A stretch of 53,321 bases of DNA from Symbiodinium natans (lineage: Eukaryota > Sar > Dinophyceae > Suessiales > Symbiodiniaceae), in the NCBI GenBank assembly GCA_905221605.1, contig CAJNDS010002488.1:342900-396220 (forward strand). Direction: 5' to 3'. The position numbers and the translations under genes were made by a program. Below the pieces are notes generated by a model. That model worked only from the letters and a program-made list of their open reading frames with translations. It searched no databases and was not told where the DNA came from. This document shows positions 51,935 to 53,321 of the stretch, in pieces. How positions within the stretch are numbered: position 1 is the first letter of the stretch; each line of letters opens with the position of its first letter.

Positions 51935-52083
51935 AACCCGCCTAAACCCCTAAACCCTAAACCCTAAACCCCAAACCCTACACCCTAAACTACCCTAAAC
52001 CCTAAACCCTACACCCTAAACCCTAAACCCTAAACCCTAAACCCTCAACCCTAAACCCTCAACCCTAAACCCTCAACCCCAAG
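51935..52083 (-). repeat. CCCTAAA array
   Basis: About nineteen units with CCCTACA and CCCTCAA variants. Confidence 0.9.
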
Positions 52084-52095
52084 CCCAACGAACCC

Positions 52096-52167
52096 GAAGG
52101 CGGTCCCGATCCAACTTGAAGAATAAGCTCCGAAGATGCTCTGCTTGGATCTGGCAAAGGGCATGTC
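52096..52167 (-). CDS. exon (LCQIQAEHLRSLFFKLDRDR)
   Basis: Minus frame HALCQIQAEHLRSLFFKLDR then DRLR. Helical, with a FFKLDRDR end that resembles the start of an EF-hand loop. CCCTAAA array left, TTTAGGG right. Confidence 0.5.
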
Positions 52168-52189
52168 TAGGGGTGGTTGAGGGCTGAAG

Positions 52190-52320
52190 TTTAGGGTTTA
52201 GGGTTTAGGGTTTAGGGTTTAGCGTTTAAGGGGTGTTTGAGGGCTGAGGTATAGGGTTGAGAGTTTTAGGGTCTCGGGTTTGGGGTTTTTAGCGTTTAAG
52301 GTTTAAGGTTTAAGGTTGGG
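52190..52320 (+). repeat. TTTAGGG tract
   Basis: Five clean units, then GTTTAAG variants. Confidence 0.8.
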
Positions 52321-52367
52321 CCCTTGCCCGCTGTTGCTTGGTTGACGGGTTCTGGCTCAGGATCCTT

Positions 52368-52426
52368 TGTATGTATGTACGTACGTACGTACGTATGTAT
52401 GTAAGTGTGTATGTATGTACGTATGT
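52368..52426. repeat. (GTAT)/(GTAC) microsatellite
   Basis: Tetramers leading into the satellite block. Confidence 0.9.
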
Positions 52427-52790
52427 GTCCGTGTCTCCGTGTCTCCGTGTCTCCGTGTCTCCGTTTCTCCGTGTCTCCGTGTCTCCGTTTCTCCGTGTCT
52501 CCGTGTCTCCGTGTCTCCGTGTCTCCGTGTCTCCGTGTCTCCGTGTCTCCGTGTCTCCGGTGTCCCTGTGTCGCTGTGTCGCTGTGTCGCTGTGTCTCTG
52601 TGTCTCTGTGTCTCTGTGTCTCTGTGTCTCTGTGTCTCTGTGTCTCTGTGTCTCTGTGTCTCTGTGGCTCTGTGTCTCTGTGTCTCTGTGTCTCTGTGTC
52701 TCTGTGTCTCTGTGTCTCTGTGTCTCTGTGTCTCTGTGTCTCTGTGTCTCTGTGTCTCTGTGTCTCCGTGTCTCTGTGTCTCTGTGTCTC
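52427..52790. repeat. 8 bp satellite GTGTCTCC, changing to GTGTCTCT
   Basis: About 17 copies of the CC form, then about 28 of the CT form. Three plus frames are open throughout only because 8 is not a multiple of 3; they are not genes. Confidence 0.95.
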
Positions 52791-52975
52791 TGTCTCTCTC
52801 TCTCTCTCAGCTCTCTCTCTCTCTCTCTCTGTCTGTCGCTCTCTCTCTCTCTCTCCCTCTCTGCCTCTCTGCCTCTCTGTCTCTCTGTCTCTCTGTCTCT
52901 CTGTCTCTCTGTCTCTCTGTCTCTCTGTCTCTCTGTCTCTCTGTCTCTCTGTCTCTCTGTCTCTCTGTCTCTGAG
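52791..52975. repeat. CT-rich satellite (CTCTCTGT)
   Basis: CT dinucleotides, then about fourteen copies of CTCTCTGT. Confidence 0.95.
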
Positions 52976-53321
52976 TAAGTGAGTGAGTGAGGTAGGTGTG
53001 TGTGTGTGTGTGTGTGCGTGGGTGTGTGCGTGGGTGCGTGCGTGCCTGGGTGTGGTTGTGGGTGTGGGTGCAGGGGTGCGGGTGTGTGCGGGTGTGTGCG
53101 GGTGTGTGCGGGTGTGTGCGGGTGTGTGCGGGTGTGTGCGGGTGTGTGCGGGTGTGTGCGGGTGTGCGCGGGTGTGCGCGGGTGTGCGCGGGTGTGCGCG
53201 GGTGTGCGCGGGTGTGCGCGGGTGTGCGCGGGTGTGCGCGGGTGTGCGCGGGTGTGCGCGGGTGTGCGCGGGTGTGCGCGGGTGTGCGCGGGTGTGCGCG
53301 GGTGTGCGCGGGTGTGCGCGG
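52976..53321. repeat. 10 bp satellite GGTGTGTGCG, changing to GGTGTGCGCG
   Basis: GT-rich sequence, then about eight copies of the TGTG form and about sixteen of the TGCG form, running off the window end. The CpG-rich form could adopt Z-DNA. Confidence 0.95.

Noticed and set aside
52338-52982. Three overlapping Cys/Ser/Val/Leu-rich frames of 189-214 aa
   Set aside because: They translate an 8 bp satellite, which is open in all three frames because no stop occurs in the unit.
1-53321. rRNA, tRNA or snRNA genes
   Set aside because: I looked for conserved rRNA cores, tRNA arms with CCA-type geometry and the full spliced-leader sequence and recognised none. A tRNAscan/Infernal run would be decisive.

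Overview
This window reads as nuclear DNA of a dinoflagellate, most likely Symbiodiniaceae or a relative. The reasons are: dozens of plant/dinoflagellate-type telomere heptamers (TTTAGGG on one strand, CCCTAAA on the other) scattered inside the sequence; many short GC-rich exon-like islands that all read best on the minus strand, as in one-way dinoflagellate gene clusters; introns with GC and GA donor sites as well as GT; and proteins of dinoflagellate flavour (ubiquitin-like plus RCC1 repeats, EF-hands, a Cys-rich secreted metallophosphatase). I see no bacterial operons, rRNA, tRNA or CRISPR. Most long open frames on the plus strand are antisense shadows or microsatellite translations. Product names below rest on motifs recognised by eye, not on database searches.

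Layout, left to right; transcription runs right to left. 0-2.5 kb: small exon candidates, one of which resembles the MutL C-terminal PCPHGR motif. 3.1-4.65 kb and 7.0-8.3 kb: two intronless paralogues with an N-terminal ubiquitin-like domain and 9-10 RCC1-like repeats. 5-13.2 kb: more exon islands, including an EF-hand. 13.3-15.05 kb: a five-exon membrane-protein gene with one intron that is a complete inverted-repeat element. 15.7-17.9 kb: exons of unknown genes. 18.85-39.4 kb: a long mosaic gene whose exons, read from 39.4 down, give a LamG-like segment, a Cys-rich segment, and a calcineurin-like metallophosphoesterase with its motifs in the expected order (SDTQ, GDLT, GNHDY, HNYPTY, HD, GHFH, VPIIR). 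Inside its span (about 22.6-28.2 kb) lie exons of what looks like another gene, starting with a ubiquitin-like domain followed by a dynein-stalk-like segment. 39.8-47.3 kb: exon islands including a canonical EF-hand. 48.6-50.8 kb: a secreted EF-hand protein with a signal peptide. 51-52.2 kb: a few more exons. 52.4-53.3 kb: a satellite block that runs off the end.

The most interesting feature is the intron population. Introns are built from telomere-like arrays plus several families of short (about 90-150 bp) inverted-repeat elements. In many introns the sense strand begins G-rich (TTTAGGG) and ends C-rich (CCCTAAA), so the two ends could pair. Two introns are a single element whose terminal repeats contain the splice sites. 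This looks like an introner system that carries or recruits telomeric repeats.
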